Source: Streptomyces sp. V4I2 (GTDB lineage Bacteria > Actinomycetota > Actinomycetes > Streptomycetales > Streptomycetaceae). From it: a DNA stretch of 64,000 nucleotides. Shown here piece by piece: positions 25,058 to 34,173 of the stretch. The notes under the pieces are model-generated. The model was not told the DNA's origin. It did no database searches and worked only from the letters and a program-made list of their open reading frames with translations. Within the stretch, counting starts at the first letter, position 1, and every line of letters begins with the position of its first letter. The stretch lies in assembly GCF_030817655.1 (NCBI RefSeq), contig NZ_JAUSZM010000003.1, positions 496,001 through 560,000 of the forward strand. Reading direction: 5' to 3'. The position numbers and the translations under genes were made by a program.

Positions 25058-26071
25058 GTGCCCTTGCCGTCCCTTCCCCACGCCGCCGACAGCCGGGAGC
25101 CAGTGGCCGACGTCGTGTGCGTCGGCGAGACGATGGCCGTCCTCAGCCCGCCGGACGCCCGCCCGCTCGCCGAGCAGCCCGTGCTCAGCATGGCCATCGG
25201 CGGCGCCGAGTCCAACGTCGCCTGCGGACTGGCCGGACTCGGGCACCGCGCCGCCTGGCTGAGCCGTCTGGGCGACGATCCGTTCGCCCGTCGCATCCTG
25301 GCCGAACTCGCCGCGCGCGGCGTGGACGTGAGCGCCGTCGAGACCGATCCCGACCGGCCGACCGGCATCTATTTCAAGGATCCGGGTCCGGACCGCACCC
25401 GTACGCACTACTACCGCGGCGGCTCGGCCGCGACCCGGATGGGGCCCGAGCTCGCTCGGCGGCCCGCGCTCCGCCGGGCCCGCATCGTGCATGTGTCGGG
25501 CGTCGCCGCGGCCATCTCCGACAGTTGCGCCCGCCTGCTGGAGGCGCTGCTCTTCGGACGGGAAGGACGCGCCACACGTGGTCCGGTCGTCTCCTTCGAC
25601 GTGAATCACCGCCCCGCCCTCTGGCGAGGCGGCAGCGCGGACGCCGCACGAAGCCTGCTGGCACTCGCCCGCGCCGCGGACATCGTGTTCGTGGGACGGG
25701 ACGAGGCCCAGGAGCTGTGGGGCACCGCCCGTCCGGACGACATCGCGGCCCTGCTCGATCCCTCGCCCGTTGTGGTCGTCAAGGACGCCGAGCACGGAGC
25801 GACTTCGTATGCCGACGGAGTACGGACGTTCGTACCCTCGCTGCCCGTCAAAGTGGTCGAGCCGGTCGGCGCGGGCGACGCGTTCGCGGCCGGCTACCTG
25901 ACCGGCGTCCTGGAGGATCGCGACGAACGCTCACGGCTGCGCCTCGGCCATCTGGCGGCCGCCGCCGCGCTGCGGACCAGGGACGACGTTCCCGTCATGC
26001 CGCCGCGCACGAAGACCGACCGGTGCCTCGCCCTGGACGACGACGCCTGGGCCGCCACAGCACCCCGCTGA
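25058..26071 (+). CDS. kdgK: 2-keto-3-deoxygluconate kinase (PfkB family)
   Basis: The protein has 337 residues from GTG 25058 behind CAGGAGAA. The PfkB N-terminal glycine motif is GGAESNVACGLAGLGHRAAW near 47. The C-terminal signature with the catalytic Asp is VEPVGAGDAFAAGYLTG near 270. KdgK phosphorylates KDG to KDPG. The position between the dehydratase genes and the KDPG aldolase gene fixes the role. Members of the family with other sugar substrates cannot be excluded on sequence alone. Confidence 0.87.
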   Translation: MPLPSLPHAADSREPVADVVCVGETMAVLSPPDARPLAEQPVLSMAIGGAESNVACGLAGLGHRAAWLSRLGDDPFARRILAELAARGVDVSAVETDPDRPTGIYFKDPGPDRTRTHYYRGGSAATRMGPELARRPALRRARIVHVSGVAAAISDSCARLLEALLFGREGRATRGPVVSFDVNHRPALWRGGSADAARSLLALARAADIVFVGRDEAQELWGTARPDDIAALLDPSPVVVVKDAEHGATSYADGVRTFVPSLPVKVVEPVGAGDAFAAGYLTGVLEDRDERSRLRLGHLAAAAALRTRDDVPVMPPRTKTDRCLALDDDAWAATAPR

Positions 26072-26127
26072 GGGAAACCACCCCGCAACAACCCGAGTCC
26101 GGCCCCGCCGAAGGAGAACTCCCGTCC

Positions 26128-26751
26128 ATGACCGCCTACTTCCTCTCCCAGCTGTCAGAAGACCGCGTGATCGCCGTCGTCCGCGCACCAGCGATCCCCG
26201 ACGCGGCGGCGTTGTGCGCGGCCCTGCGCGCCGGCGGCATCCACTGGATCGAGTTCACCCGCACCACCCCCGATCTCGCCGCGCACCTGCGACGGGCGGT
26301 GGCCGACGACGGGTACGGCATCGGCGCGGGCACGGTGATGACCGCCCAACAGGCCGAGGAGCTGATCGACGCGGGAGCCCGGTACCTCGTCACCCCCGGC
26401 TGCCGCCCGGAGGTGGCCAAGGCGGCGTCAGCGGCCGGAGTGCCGGTCGTCCTCGGCGCCCTCTCCCCCACAGAGGTCGGGCTGGCACTCGACCTCGGAG
26501 CCGACGCGGTGAAGATCTTCCCCGCACGCGCCTTCGGCCCCGGTTACCTCCGGGATCTGGCCGGCCCGTTCCCGGGCGTACCGCTGGTGGCGTCGGGAGG
26601 CGTCAGCGAGGACAACGCGGCCGCTTTCCTCGCCGCCGGGGCGCGTGCGGTGTGCGCCGGTTCGAACGTCGTACCGCCCTCCCTGGTGGCCGCCGGGAAC
26701 TGGCCGGAGATCACCCGACGAGCCCGTGCCTTCACGGACGCTTGTCGATGA
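26128..26751 (+). CDS. eda: KDPG aldolase (2-dehydro-3-deoxy-6-phosphogluconate aldolase)
   Basis: The protein has 207 residues from ATG 26128 with AAGGAG ahead. It is a single TIM barrel with the Schiff-base Lys in GADAVKIFPARAFGPGYL near 130, the Glu of HWIEFTRTTPDL near 37 and YLVTPGCRPEV near 90. Eda cleaves KDPG to pyruvate and glyceraldehyde-3-phosphate, the last step of the cassette. An IS5-type transposase fragment begins directly after its stop, so the end of the operon may have been rearranged. Confidence 0.9.
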   Translation: MTAYFLSQLSEDRVIAVVRAPAIPDAAALCAALRAGGIHWIEFTRTTPDLAAHLRRAVADDGYGIGAGTVMTAQQAEELIDAGARYLVTPGCRPEVAKAASAAGVPVVLGALSPTEVGLALDLGADAVKIFPARAFGPGYLRDLAGPFPGVPLVASGGVSEDNAAAFLAAGARAVCAGSNVVPPSLVAAGNWPEITRRARAFTDACR

Positions 26752-26759
26752 GCCCGGCG

Positions 26760-26887
26760 CCTCCTCGGGCCAGGGCAGCAGCAACGATCCGATCGGCGCC
26801 CACAAGTCGTCGTCGCCGCGGCGGGTGTGGCGGCACCAGGGGAGCGATACGCGTCCACAGACCATCGGGCACAAGATCGTTATTCAC
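26760..26887 (-). pseudogene. IS5-family transposase N-terminal fragment
   Basis: From a GTG at 26887 the minus strand encodes VNNDLVPDGLWTRIAPLVPP followed by HPPRRRR. This is the characteristic N-terminus of Streptomyces IS5-family transposases (DLVPDxLWxRxxPLxPP). The reading then loses similarity within 20 codons and runs into the 3' end of the aldolase gene. No DDE residues remain. Confidence 0.7.
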
Positions 26888-27641
26888 GCCAGGAAGCGTG
26901 ACGGGAGATCTCAGTTGAGGTCGGCCGATTGGCCCGCTAACGATCAACTACTGGCGCAGGACACTAGCTCGTGATCACCTACGAGGCGAGCCCGAGCTCA
27001 CAACCATAGGCCCAGGAAGTGCCACGTTCGTGAGCCTGAGTCGTCTGCCATCGCCCCGAGACAGCTTGAAAACCGCAGTTCAGAAGCTCGGCCTGTGCCA
27101 CGAGCCGCAAGGTCCTACACACGATGCCCTGCTGACCACGCTGACACCCCTGGACGCACAGCGCACGCCGGGATCACCCGATCACGGCTGGACGCCGCCG
27201 ACCATCACGCCCACCACGGCAGGTCAGCGCGCTGCGGCGACTCCCCGGCCCTGTGCTTGTTCGGTGCTACGAGTTCGCTCCTGGCGCACGTCCAGGTAGC
27301 AGCTCAGCCAGACGCCGGGTCGGGTCGTACGGTCCACCGTCGCGGTCGCCCACCACTGCGGCGTCTTCTCCAGCCGCTCGGTGACGACCTGGTCGTAGTC
27401 GACGCCGTCGACCGGCCGCACATGCTCCGGGGCGCACCCACACCCGGTACCCCGCAGCCTCCGCACTGCCGTCCAACTGGTGGAGAGGCCGGTATTCCGA
27501 GGCTCGATGATGAGCAGCACCGCTGAGGCTGTTGCGTCGAGGATCTCGTGAACAGAACCAGCTGCCCGGTGCTCTGCTTCTGTGAGGAATCCTCCGCAGC
27601 CCCGGGATGCGTGGCTACGCGTCGTGGGTGAGGCTGGTGCC
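26888..27641. other. Intergenic stretch without a supported gene
   Basis: The 754 bases hold several overlapping open frames with no ribosome sites. On the minus strand between about 27240 and 27480, PQWWATATVDRTTRPGVWLS and a preceding fragment in another frame look protein-like. This may be a decayed short gene, but I recognise no family. Confidence 0.4.
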
Positions 27642-27854
27642 ATGTCCGAGCGCCGCGTGATCGTCTACCCGCCATTGGAGACCGGTGGCCGCAAGGTGGG
27701 AATTGACGATCGGACCCTCGGCACCGCGTACAGCCTTCACGACCTCACCGTGTTCCTGCAGAACGCCGGCCTGACCGGCTGGGACGAACTGGATGTCGCC
27801 GACTCTGGCCTGATCGAATGGCATGAGGGCGGGCCAGAGGTGTGGAAGCGCTGA
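27642..27854 (+). CDS. Small conserved hypothetical protein
   Basis: The frame gives 70 residues from ATG 27642 (MSERRVIVYPPLETGGRKVG). The composition is balanced and acidic, with GTAYSLHDLTVFLQNAGLTG and a C-terminal EWHEGGPEVWKR. It resembles small Streptomyces hypothetical proteins of 65-75 residues that I know only as conserved, without function. There are no membrane segments or metal motifs. It stands alone between IS remnants. Confidence 0.6.
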   Translation: MSERRVIVYPPLETGGRKVGIDDRTLGTAYSLHDLTVFLQNAGLTGWDELDVADSGLIEWHEGGPEVWKR

Positions 27855-28016
27855 ACGTACGAGCGCCTCTTCGCCGCGCGGTGACGATCACGCACGCAGG
27901 CAGAGGAGCAGTCGGCCCGCCTGCACGGGTCGCGTCAACGCGAGGTGCGCCTCTTCGAAGCGGTTGCGGCAGCGGGCCCGGGGGTTCTCAGGGGGACAAC
28001 CGCCGGTTCGGCCGCG

Positions 28017-28259
28017 CTATTCAGCGCGTTTCTCAGCGCCCGTCTCCAGGGAGCCGGGGTCGTCACCGGAGACCCGGCCCACGAACGTGTCGTTGGGTGT
28101 CGTCCCTGTCGTGCTGTGCTGGTCCGGTGCGTCGGCCTCCGGTTCGCCGCCCGTGTCCTGTGACTTGCCGGAGCCGACTTCTGCGGTGTCTCCAGCCCTG
28201 GAGGGTCGCTCACCGCCTTTGTGCCGCGAGTGTTCACGGATCCACGACCAGACAGACAT
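28017..28259 (-). CDS. Small hydrophilic conserved hypothetical protein
   Basis: Starting at the ATG at 28259, with GGGAGG 4 bases ahead, the frame encodes 80 residues: MSVWSWIREHSRHKGGE, a hydrophilic middle, and DTFVGRVSGDDPGSLETGAE at the end. The TFVGRVxGxDxG...ETGAE ending recurs in small Streptomyces proteins. The function is unknown; most of the chain is probably disordered. Confidence 0.6.
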   Translation of the reverse strand: MSVWSWIREHSRHKGGERPSRAGDTAEVGSGKSQDTGGEPEADAPDQHSTTGTTPNDTFVGRVSGDDPGSLETGAEKRAE

Positions 28260-28770
28260 GGTGCCTCCCATGAGGAGGTAGGTACCGATGTCGACGACGT
28301 ACCCGTCAATGCCGTCGGCATTCACCCGCGCTGTATCGGTCGGCGGGGAGACACACGCTTCATCCCGACCGAGCATCCTGTCGTCGGGGCCACATGATGC
28401 TCAGCTCTCGCTCCTCGTCTTCGGCCTTCAGCGTCATCCAGCTGAGCCGTCCGCAGTCGGCGGTGCTGCCCGCGTCGGCGCCGCTGCCGGGCCGGGCTGC
28501 CGACGGTGCGGCGGCCGGGTGACGCGTCCGGCTCCGATATCAGCCCCGCGTGCCGGTATGGCGCCAGTGCTCACATACCCGCCGAAGACGGTCCTACGGG
28601 CGTCAACGGCCGCCCGCCCAAGCACGGCCCAGGACCGGCCGGCGCCGACCGCGCACCCCTCGTCGCTCACCGAAGCCGACCGTCACGAGTTCTGCGTTTG
28701 ACGACAGCCCGGCACGGGGCTGCACTGGATTCATGGACGCTGCGGCGACTCCGTCCTAGGGAGAGCAGCG
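28260..28770. other. Gap without a supported gene
   Basis: The 511 bases contain the promoters of the flanking genes (leftward 28259 and rightward 28771). Apart from GGGAGAG just before 28771 I see no recognisable element or convincing coding frame. Confidence 0.45.
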
Positions 28771-29622
28771 ATGACAACCATAGAGAGTTTCAACCTTCTG
28801 CAGCCGTACAAGATCGCCGAGGAGACGTTCGTCATCCCGTGGGCCCTTGAGGCCCCGCCGGTCGGCCACTTCCCGATGAACTCGATGGTGATCCGGGGAA
28901 CCGAACCGGTCCTCGTGGACACCGGGGCGCCCGCAGTGCGCTCCCAGTGGCTGGAGGCAGCCTGGTCCATCGTGGATCCCCTGGACGTCCGGTGGATCTT
29001 CCTCACCCACGATGACCGCGACCACGCCGGCAACCTCCTGGCGGTGCTCGCGGAATGCCCGAACGCGACCCTGCTGACGACATGGTTCTCCATCGGCCGC
29101 ATGGCCGACGAGTGGGAGACTCCCATCAACCGGTGCCGCTTCATGACCGACGGCGACACGATCGACGCGGGCGATCGCACCCTGGTCGCCAAGCGACCGC
29201 CCCTGTACGACAACCCCACAACCCGCGCCCTCTTCGACCCGAAGGCCAACGTCCTGTGGGCCGTAGACACCTTCGCCACGAACGTGCCGACCCCTATGCC
29301 CGAAATGGCGGCGCTGTCGCCAGACGAATTCCGCGACGGCCAGTTCTTCGGCGGAAGCCTGGTCTCCCCCTGGGTCGCCCTGCTGGACGTCCAAAAGTTC
29401 GGGGCGGTCGTCACCGACTTCCAACAGCTGAACGCCGAGGTCATCGCCGGCTGCCACTGCCCGGTCCTCCGCGGAGCCCAGATCCCCGAGGCCTACGACC
29501 TCCTCCGCCAGCTCCCCGGGATCCCACCGTGGGCAGAGTTCACCCAGACCGACCTGGACCAGTGGATGGCGGTTGCCGAGACCTCAGTTCCGCCGGAGCA
29601 GCCGCGGCCGTCGGGGACGTGA
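28771..29622 (+). CDS. MBL-fold metallo-hydrolase with a THDDRDH metal site
   Basis: The protein has 283 residues from ATG 28771 behind AGGGAGAG. It has the MBL beginning NSMVIRGTEPVLVDTGAPA near 40 and a metal motif WIFLTHDDRDHAGN near 75. The standard HxHxDH reads HDDRDH, the arrangement of flavodiiron-like (ODP) di-iron domains, in which Asp or Glu replaces the second His. A later VLWAVDTFAT supplies the bridging Asp region and IAGCHCPVLRG a late His. No flavodoxin domain is attached. An O2-, NO- or hydrolysis-related role is possible. Confidence 0.75.
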   Translation: MTTIESFNLLQPYKIAEETFVIPWALEAPPVGHFPMNSMVIRGTEPVLVDTGAPAVRSQWLEAAWSIVDPLDVRWIFLTHDDRDHAGNLLAVLAECPNATLLTTWFSIGRMADEWETPINRCRFMTDGDTIDAGDRTLVAKRPPLYDNPTTRALFDPKANVLWAVDTFATNVPTPMPEMAALSPDEFRDGQFFGGSLVSPWVALLDVQKFGAVVTDFQQLNAEVIAGCHCPVLRGAQIPEAYDLLRQLPGIPPWAEFTQTDLDQWMAVAETSVPPEQPRPSGT

Positions 29623-29747
29623 GCGGCGCTGCCGCGCGGCGTTGGGATCTGCTGCACTCCGGCGCCTACGACCAGAAACCTGCCGCTCGGCTGCGCCGTG
29701 CTGAGAACTGGGGTCCGTGTCTCGCCTAGTGCCGTGATGATCTCGGT

Positions 29748-29865
29748 GTGGGGCGAGGGGATCTTTCAGATGACCAGTGGGCGGTGTTGGGGCCGTTGGT
29801 GCCGGTCGCGGTGTTGGGCAGGCCGTCGGTATGTCGGCGGCGGTTGATCGACAGGATCCGCCGGG
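29748..29865 (+). pseudogene. IS5-family transposase N-terminal fragment
   Basis: From a GTG at 29748 the frame reads MGRGDLSDDQWAVLGPLVPV, then RRRLIDRIRR. This matches the N-terminus of IS5-family transposases (RGDLTDAQWAVLEPLLP...RQLIDGIRWRVRTG). Similarity ends at about 29865. It is a second, distinct IS5-type relic. Confidence 0.7.
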
Positions 29866-30436
29866 TGTGGGCTGAATGGGTGGTGATGGCGGTTGCGCTG
29901 TGTCGAGACTCTTGGTCACGCGTTGGTCCGGGCGTGAATCCTCGCGTTGACGACGCTGTGTCACATGCGGCACTGCTCGGCCTTACTGGCTCCCAGCCCG
30001 AGCGGGAGGGTCTGGGTGCGGGCGTCAAGCGTGACGGCGGGTGGAGCCGGGCCGTGATGGTCGTCTACTCAGCGGTGATCGTTGCGGCTGCTGCGGTCCT
30101 TGCCGTAGCGGACCGGCTCGCTTGAGAGATGCAGAGATGGGCGGTCAGGTGGGGCCAGATGGCCTGCGGGCGGCCGGATTCGATGCGGGTGCGTGCCTGC
30201 GTGACCAGCTGGCCGAGGCGATCGCCTCCCTTCGCTGGCAGACGGCGGTGATGCTGTCGCACGCCCCCAGCCGTGTGAGTGCAGCCGGTGCCACCGGGCC
30301 GGAGGATGAGTGCCACCTGGCCAGCCGCCCAGGTGACCAAGACCGCGGGAAGCCCCGTGATGCAGCTACGTGACGGGCTGTCCCTGGATGTGCTCCACGG
30401 CCATTCCGCCCGGTCACGCGAGAGGCAGCCCCCGCA
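29866..30436. other. Intergenic stretch without a supported gene
   Basis: The 571 bases between the IS5 fragment and the leftward Ku gene have only shadow open frames. No RNA gene, repeat or convincing hairpin was seen. Confidence 0.45.
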
Positions 30437-31321
30437 TCAGCCGGTGGGCCGGTTCCCCGGTGCCGTCGCTGGATTGGCCTTCTCCGTCTTCTTCGCCCGC
30501 GCCCTCTTCCTCGCGGCCGGGCTGGTGCGGCGCCGCTCCTCAACCTCTTCCACGCTCTGTTCCAGGACCGCCATCAGATCCACTACCGCGCCGGTCACCG
30601 GCGCGGGGGCGTGGGCGTGGGGCGGCTTCGAGCCCGCAAGGCGGGCGGCGACGACTTGCTCCACGGCGTGCCGGTAGTCGTCATGCTGCTCCTCCAGGCG
30701 GAAGTCGGTGCTCATCGCGTCCATGAGTGAGCGGGCCATGTCCAGCTCCTGGCGGCCTGGAGGCTCGGTGCGCGGCACGGCGATGTCCTCGGTGGGGCGC
30801 AGCTCATCGGGCCACAACAGAGGTTGCATCGTGATCACTTGTTCGCGGACCCGCAGCAGGGCCAGGGACTCACGACCGCGGAGCGCGAGGCGTACGACGG
30901 CCACCAGGCCGTTTTCGCGCATCGCATCGCGCAGCAGGGCGTAGGGACGCGCGGCGGCCGGGCCGCCCCTGACGCCGAGGTAGTAGGGCCTGTGCAGGAG
31001 GAGCGGGTCGATCCGGTCCGCGGGGACGAAGGCCAGGACCTCGATCGCCCGGGGCGAGTTCGGCAGCGGCAGATCGGCGAGGTCGGCATTCGAGAGGACG
31101 ACCACCCGCCCGTCATCGGCCTCCCAGCCCGGCGCCACTTCGTCGTACGGAACCTCCACGCCCTCACGCTCGCAGAAGCGATGCAGCCGTACCCGGCCGC
31201 CTCCGCACCGGGTGTGGACCTGGTGCAGGGGGACCGGATGCGGCGCGGTCGCGGCATGCACGGTCACCGGGATCGCCACCAGACCCCAGGAGATCGACAG
31301 CTTCGCGATGGCCTGCGGCAT
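30437..31321 (-). CDS. Ku-family DNA end-binding protein
   Basis: The protein has 294 residues from ATG 31321 (MPQAIAKLSISWGLVAIPVT). It is a single bacterial Ku core: SISWGLVAIPVTVHAAT, VHTRCGGGRVRLHRFCEREG, RIDPLLLHRPYYLGV and ARSLMDAMSTDF. A basic tail (ARKRARAKKTEKAN) follows. Bacterial Ku bridges double-strand breaks and recruits LigD for end joining. No ligD is present in the window. Streptomyces often has more than one ku gene, some solitary in the chromosome arms. Confidence 0.9.
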   Translation of the reverse strand: MPQAIAKLSISWGLVAIPVTVHAATAPHPVPLHQVHTRCGGGRVRLHRFCEREGVEVPYDEVAPGWEADDGRVVVLSNADLADLPLPNSPRAIEVLAFVPADRIDPLLLHRPYYLGVRGGPAAARPYALLRDAMRENGLVAVVRLALRGRESLALLRVREQVITMQPLLWPDELRPTEDIAVPRTEPPGRQELDMARSLMDAMSTDFRLEEQHDDYRHAVEQVVAARLAGSKPPHAHAPAPVTGAVVDLMAVLEQSVEEVEERRRTSPAARKRARAKKTEKANPATAPGNRPTG

Positions 31322-31441
31322 GATTCCATCGCACCCCTGACCAGCAGTGATCGCACCTCGAACGCTGCCGTTCACTCGCCTTTGGAGACGGGGCGACCGC
31401 AGGCCAGGCGCCTGCCGGCCTCCGGAAACGTGCTGCCAGGG

Positions 31442-31645
31442 CTACAGGGGGCGGATGCGCTCGGCCTGCGGGCCCTTCGGCCCCTGGGTGATGTCGAACT
31501 CGACTTTCTGGCCCTCCTGCAGTTCGCGGAAGCCCTGGGCGTCGATGTTGGAGTAGTGGGCGAAGACGTCGGCGCCGCCGCCGTCCTGCGCGATGAAACC
31601 GAAGCCTTTCTCAGCGTTGAACCACTTCACGGTGCCGGTAGCCAT
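31442..31645 (-). CDS. Cold-shock protein (CspA family)
   Basis: The protein has 67 residues from ATG 31645 with AAGGAG ahead. It is a single OB-fold with RNP1-like [11 protein letters not shown] and RNP2-like DVFAHYSNI motifs, start [17 protein letters not shown] and end [13 protein letters not shown]. CspA-type proteins bind single-stranded RNA/DNA and melt secondary structure. The long untranslated leader typical of these genes would lie in 31646-31800. It is monocistronic. Confidence 0.95.
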   Translation of the reverse strand: MATGTVKWFNAEKGFGFIAQDGGGADVFAHYSNIDAQGFRELQEGQKVEFDITQGPKGPQAERIRPL

Positions 31646-31927
31646 AGCTTCTCCTTCAAGACGGCTCGGAACGGACTCGCGTAGTCGAATCCGGAGGTGA
31701 TCGCCTGGCCCGGAGGAACACTGAGAAAGCAAAGTCGCCCGCGATCGTGATCACGGGCGAACGGACACTTCGGAACCACGACTGCTGAATTTCGACGCTA
31801 CACCGCTCCTCCGCCGGCGACTACACGAAACGGTGCCAAGCCTGGCAACGGGCGCCACCGCGGTCACGATCGCGGCCGGGCGCTGATCGCACGTCCATCA
31901 CCGGCACGACTCCAAGGGACCGTCAGC

Positions 31928-32296
31928 GTGGACCCTCGCACTGGACGAGCGGATCAAGGACACCGACCAGGAGATCGGGCGACACCTTCCGCTCGACGAA
32001 CGCGCCGAGATCATCGAGTTGCTCACCGGCATGGGGTCGATCCTCAGCGCTGAACTGGTCGCGATCGTCGGCGACTTGTCCGGTTACGTGAGCGCCGGCC
32101 GTCTGGCCTCTCACGCGGGCCTCGCTCCGGTGCCACGTGACTCCGGCTGCCGCACCGGCAACAACCACCGGCGACAACCACTGGCCCAAGCGATACCACC
32201 GCCGCCTGCGCTGGGTGTTCTGCATGGCCGCACAGACCGCGATGATGCGGCGCGGCCCCTCCCCGAGGCTGTTCACTCCCGTCCCACCGTCGGCTG
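31928..32296 (+). pseudogene. IS110-family transposase C-terminal fragment, frameshifted
   Basis: The frame encodes WTLALDERIKDTDQEIGRHL, ELLTGMGSILSAELVAIVGD and YVSAGRLASHAGLAPVPRDS followed by GCRTGNNHRR. This is the Transposase_20 domain of IS110 elements. After about 32170 the continuation (RYHRRLRWVFCMAAQTAMMR) is in another frame. The N-terminal DEDD domain and the ends are missing, so the element is dead. Confidence 0.85.
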
Positions 32297-32486
32297 CGCC
32301 GACCGCTTGACATGATCACTTGACGCGGTCATTGAGAATCCCTCCCCGGCGTGAACACCGGGGCATCCTCGCAAGAGTCCGGTGAACTCCATGACCGATG
32401 GACGAAGGCGATCGTGCGGACCGGCTGTCGGCTGGACCGGCTCGCGGGACCCCCTCAACGGCACGAGCGGAACCCGGCCCTGACGC

Positions 32487-33374
32487 TCACCGGTCCTGGT
32501 GGCCGGCAGGGTGACTGGTGGGCTCGGCGACTTCGGTGGCGGCCCAGGCGGCAAGGAGCTGCAGGGCGTCGTGCTCGGGTGTGCCGGGGGCGGCGCTGTA
32601 GGCGGTGAGGGTCAGGCCGGGCTGGGCCGGCAGTTCCATGGCGTCGAAGTCGAGGGTGAGAACGCCGACGGCCGGGTGGCGGAAGGACTTGCGACCGGTG
32701 TGGTGCAGGCGCACGTTGTGCCTGGCCCAAGCGGCGCGGAACTCCTCGCTGAGGGTGACGAGTTCGCCGACGAGTCCGGTCAGCCCACTGTCGTGCGGGG
32801 CGCGGCCGGCCTCGGTGCGCAGCAGGGCGACGGTGGTGTGCACCGACTGTTCCCAGTCGGGAAAGAAGTCGCGGCCGTTCGGGTCGAGGAACTGGAAGCG
32901 GGCGATGTTGGCCGTCGCAGTGGTGGGGTCGGGGAAGAGCGGGGAGTACAGGGCGCGGCCGAGGCGGTTGGCGGCGAGTATGTCCAGGCGGCCATTGCGG
33001 ATGAAGGCCGGGGAGTCGGTCATGGAGTGCAGGACGCGCAGGACGCTGTCGGCCAGCGGGCCACGGGCGCGCTTGCGCCGGGTGGGGCGTTTGGCGGCGG
33101 CGCGGGCCAGATCGTCAAGGTGGGCGCGTTCGGCGTCGTCGAGCTGGAGAGCATTCGCGACGGCGTCGAGGACTTCCTCCGAGGCTCCCGCGAGGTTCCC
33201 GCGCTCCAGGCGGATGTAGTAGTCGACGCTGACGCCGGCGAGCATGGCGACCTCCTCGCGGCGCAGGCCCGGCACGCGCCGGTTGCCGCCGTAAGCGGGC
33301 AGGCCCGCCCGCTGGGGAGCGATCCTGGCACGGCGGGAGGCCAGGAACTCGCGGATGTCGCTCTCGGTACTCAC
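32487..33374 (-). CDS. XRE-family regulator with MmyB-like ligand-binding domain
   Basis: The protein has 295 residues. An N-terminal helix-turn-helix lies at about 35-85 (RRVPGLRREEVAMLAGVSVD, YYIRLERGNLAGASEEVLDA). A C-terminal PAS-like MmyB-type domain follows (PAFIRNGRLDILAANRLGRA, then LYSPLF, and DFFPDWEQSVHTTVALLR). Such regulators are common in Streptomyces beside a divergent SDR gene that they control. Here the divergent SDR is reduced to a C-terminal remnant (33480-33660), so its target may be lost. Confidence 0.92.
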   Translation of the reverse strand: MSTESDIREFLASRRARIAPQRAGLPAYGGNRRVPGLRREEVAMLAGVSVDYYIRLERGNLAGASEEVLDAVANALQLDDAERAHLDDLARAAAKRPTRRKRARGPLADSVLRVLHSMTDSPAFIRNGRLDILAANRLGRALYSPLFPDPTTATANIARFQFLDPNGRDFFPDWEQSVHTTVALLRTEAGRAPHDSGLTGLVGELVTLSEEFRAAWARHNVRLHHTGRKSFRHPAVGVLTLDFDAMELPAQPGLTLTAYSAAPGTPEHDALQLLAAWAATEVAEPTSHPAGHQDR

Positions 33375-33479
33375 ACGGTCCAGGCTAAGCCGGACCGCAC
33401 AGGTGAGGGGGCCCTGTCAGTACCGGTAACGACCGACCCTTCCTCACCTCTTTGAGCTGCGGTTTCATCGACTGTGACG

Positions 33480-33660
33480 GAGGTCGGGGACCGGGCACCT
33501 CTCAGCTGCTGAAGGTCGCAGGCCAGGACCAGCCCCCGCTGCGGTTCGTGGCAGGCGACGACTGCCTCGCAGCCGTCGGGGCAAAAGCCCAGGAGCTCCT
33601 CGCCCAGGTCGACGCCTTCCGCGCGCTGGGCTCGGCCTCACCTACACCGACGCCGCTTGA
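33480..33660 (+). pseudogene. C-terminal remnant of a short-chain dehydrogenase
   Basis: SQLLKVAGQDQPPLRFVAGD and AKAQELLAQVDAFRALG match the C-terminus of the SDR family usually divergent from XRE/MmyB regulators. The final LGLTYTDAA and stop (33658-33660) are one frame off, so there is also an indel near 33630. All upstream domains are gone. Confidence 0.7.
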
Positions 33661-33696
33661 TCCATCCCACATCCCTGCACTTCTGAAAGAGACACC

Positions 33697-34103
33697 ATGG
33701 AATTCGTCAAGCAGCAGGCCACTGTCAAGGCTCCCGCGGACTGGTTCACCGGCGACGTCTGGTTCGACGTGATCTATGCGGGCAAGGAGCCGTCCCGGAT
33801 GCGTGCCAAACTGGTCCGCTTCTCCCCGGGCGCCTGTACCCACTGGCACTCGCACGTGCTGGGGCAGACCCTCCATGTCGTCTCCGGCACCGCCTGATCG
33901 GCACCCGCGACGGCACCGTCTTCGAAGCGCACCCCGGCGAAACGGTCACCTGCCCTCCGAACGAGGAGCACTGGCACGGCGCCACCCCCGACCGCTTCAT
34001 GGAGCACATCGCCATGTGGGAGGGCAAGGGCGACGGCAGCACCGAAACCACTTGGAACGAGCCGGTCACCGACGAGCAGTACAACCGCGCCCGCAGCCGC
34101 TGA
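33697..34103 (+). pseudogene. Cupin-domain gene with a single frameshift
   Basis: The first frame gives MEFVKQQATVKAPADWFTGD, THWHSHVLGQTLHVVSGT, and stops at 33898. The continuation LIGTRDGTVFEAHPGETVTC, PPNEEHWHGATPDRFMEHIA and EPVTDEQYNRARSR is in the next frame and ends at the TGA at 34101. A single missing base near 33890 joins them into a normal 135-residue cupin with both metal motifs. It precedes a CMD gene by 70 bases, the common cupin-CMD pairing. A sequencing error is possible. Confidence 0.8.
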
Positions 34104-34173
34104 CACCGCAACGGTCCCCGATTCAGCACGAGTTCCCTCGGCTGTGCCCCGGGGGCCGAAGTAAGGACTTTCG

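Noticed and set aside
27224..27643. Possible 139-residue minus-strand protein
   Set aside because: Only part of it looks protein-like and it would need a frameshift; no family is recognised, so it is not called a gene.
30437..31732. Ku and cold-shock genes as a DNA-repair or defence island
   Set aside because: No ligase, nuclease or other partner is present; the two are separately transcribed single genes.
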